A stretch of DNA of 64,000 bases from Vicugna pacos. Its lineage: Eukaryota; Chordata; Mammalia; Artiodactyla; Camelidae. The translations under genes and the position numbers were made by a program. The stretch lies in contig NC_132992.1 of NCBI RefSeq assembly GCF_048564905.1, positions 20,346,501 through 20,410,500 on the forward strand. The letters run 5' to 3'. The number at the start of each line of letters is the position of its first letter. Within the stretch, counting starts at the first letter, position 1. This document shows, in pieces, positions 62,601-64,000 of the stretch. Below the pieces are notes generated by a model. The model ran no database searches. It was not told the DNA's origin and saw only the letters and a list, made by a program, of their open reading frames with translations.

Positions 62601-64000
62601 CCTGTCATCTTAGCCCCTGCCCCTAGACAAACATTGTTAAGAGATTGTTGTATATATTTGTGGACCTTTTCCTGTGGGTGTATCTGCTTAGAGACATTGA
62701 GGAAAAAAGTAAAAAGCTAATATAGTTTGTTGTACTATATATATAAATGAGATCAGAGGTAGCACCTCAGTTTGGAGAACCTGAGATAGGCAAATGCTGA
62801 CACCTGAAAGGGGGGATGAGCAGGATGACTGCCATGCTGCCAAGATCTGAGCACCATTCTTGAGGAATATTATACACAAGTCACTAAGTAACAGCCATGG
62901 TCTCACCTTTTGATGTTTCCTTGTAGGTCCTTGGGTCAACAGAGCAGTTCCTGGTTAAAGTTGGTAAGTTCTAACTCACATTTCTATATTTCTTTAGACT
63001 CTTTCTACCATGTGTGTTTTTTCTTCTTTTACCTTGGTAAATTGCCTTAAGCCATGGCTCCCACCTTACAGCTTTTTCTCACGATCACTTGCTTTGGTCA
63101 GTTAAGGTATGGGGTCCCCCCACACTATCCCTACAATTCTGGTACCTACATTCAACCATAAGCTGTCTTTCCCTGGTTTCTTGGACCTTTCTAAATTCTT
63201 CTAAATGAGGAATTGTAAGGAAGTGCAAGGAGAACAATTTAACAAAGATTAAATTTTAAAAATAGCCATAGCATAAAATGAAGTGTGATGGGTACACGGT
63301 GAGAGAATCCAATGGGGTCCGAAGGTGGTAATCTTGTTATAGGAGATTGCAGGGGATTATGATTTTTTTTCTTTATTCTCACTATTTCATGATGAGGGGA
63401 ACAATTTTAGAATAATTCTAAAATCAATTTTCTAAAAGAAAAAATGTGTATATCAATTAGCCAAGTAATTCTTCAAATAATCAACTTGTATCAAGCTAAG
63501 AGACAGCTTCCTTGGGCCCTTCCACCAACACAATCTAGGATGAGACCAGCCATCTGCCTGAGAGAGTGGGGGGTCTTGTGGGTTCCACCCTCTTCCATCT
63601 GGCCAGGCCACGGTAGGTGGTGGGTTGGCTCAGCTGCTACATCCCCCAGGACAGAAGGGCAGGACATAGGCCCTACTGTTGGCCATGGTGAGCAGCAGGA
63701 GGGAAACACCACTGCTTAGGGTCTGAGTCTACCGTGTTTCCCCTTCTGCTTTTCCACTCCTATCCCACCCCAAAATCCCTCCCCCGACTACTGCCCCTAC
63801 ATATGTATGGTTTCAGAAAAACACCAATTGAAACTCAGGAAAATGGCTTTTAGCAAATTGGTTTTCCAACCGACTAGTCAGCTCTCTCTTCTTTATTTAC
63901 CCCTAACCCATGCCTTGAGTAATCTCTAACAAGAATTTAAGGCATCACCTACCAGACCTACATTTGTGTGTAATACAAATATAAAATGCATATGTGTATA
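59640..64000. other. Intergenic sequence upstream of TRIM69, mostly unassigned
   Basis: Contains an L2-like end at about 61095-61165 (GAACCTGGCACAGAATTGAC, then TGAATGAATGAT). I saw no B2M exon or 3' UTR, no further CpG island, and no convincing gene. Open frames at 63444-63719 and its antisense lack support. Confidence 0.45.

Noticed and set aside
1-64000. CRISPR array, tRNA or rRNA gene, endogenous retrovirus
   Set aside because: No regularly spaced repeats, no intact tRNA fold outside the SINE head, no rRNA similarity, and no paired LTRs or retroviral coding remains that I could recognise.

Overview
This is a window of nuclear DNA from a placental mammal, almost certainly a camelid. It is AT-rich, full of interspersed repeats, and its genes are split into short exons with GT-AG introns. 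The lineage call rests on a tRNA-derived SINE at about 17579-17719 whose body matches the camelid-specific vic-1 family as I remember it. The L1 copies share one 3' UTR type, consistent with a single host lineage. No bacterial, phage or CRISPR-type system is present.

Two host genes can be reconstructed, both on the minus strand. TRIM69 (E3 ubiquitin ligase) has seven coding exons: 47048-47043, 24311-23835, 23036-22941, 20416-20183, 19407-19385, 19302-19178 and 11290-10749. Together they give an open 1,503-nt reading frame (500 residues plus stop), the length I recall for human TRIM69. About 5 kb downstream lies TERB2 (meiotic telomere-tethering protein), for which only the first four coding exons (5714-5651, 5548-5467, 4715-4576, 1715-1654; residues 1-116) are inside the window; the 3' part lies off the left edge. 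The order TRIM69 then TERB2 on one strand agrees with human 15q21.1. B2M, expected next on the other side, was not found and should lie beyond base 64000.

Between the TRIM69 start exon and a CpG-rich promoter-like block at 59.0-59.6 kb sits a minus-strand, intronless RNF4 copy (54159-53593) with an uninterrupted 188-codon frame. All eight RING zinc ligands and two of the SUMO-interaction motifs remain. It is either a young-looking retrogene or a pseudogene that has escaped stops by chance.

Layout: 1-5.7 kb TERB2 exons 1-4 with an L1 copy in an intron; 5.3-5.95 kb CpG-rich, possibly divergent promoter; 6-10.7 kb old L1 and DNA-transposon remains; 10.7-24.3 kb TRIM69 exons 7-2 with L2, old L1 and one vic-1 SINE in introns; 24.8-31.5 kb a multi-layer repeat nest (old L1, Tigger1 inside or beside it, camelid L1 inside Tigger1, a second L1 tail inside that); 34.2-40 kb an old L1M with two younger insertions; 40-54 kb mostly unassigned intron with MIR, L2 and MER20 pieces; 54.5-58.9 kb stacked L1 copies; 59.0-59.6 kb CpG-rich block; 59.6-64 kb unassigned intergenic DNA.

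The striking points are the intact RNF4 retrocopy, the two-codon TRIM69 start exon with a chain of upstream ATGs, the TERB2 promoter with a candidate divergent first exon, and several tiny L1 insertions with clear target-site duplications. I found no evidence of a new molecular system. I recognised no endogenous retrovirus or LTR element with confidence. Identifications of human sequences are from memory, not from a search.
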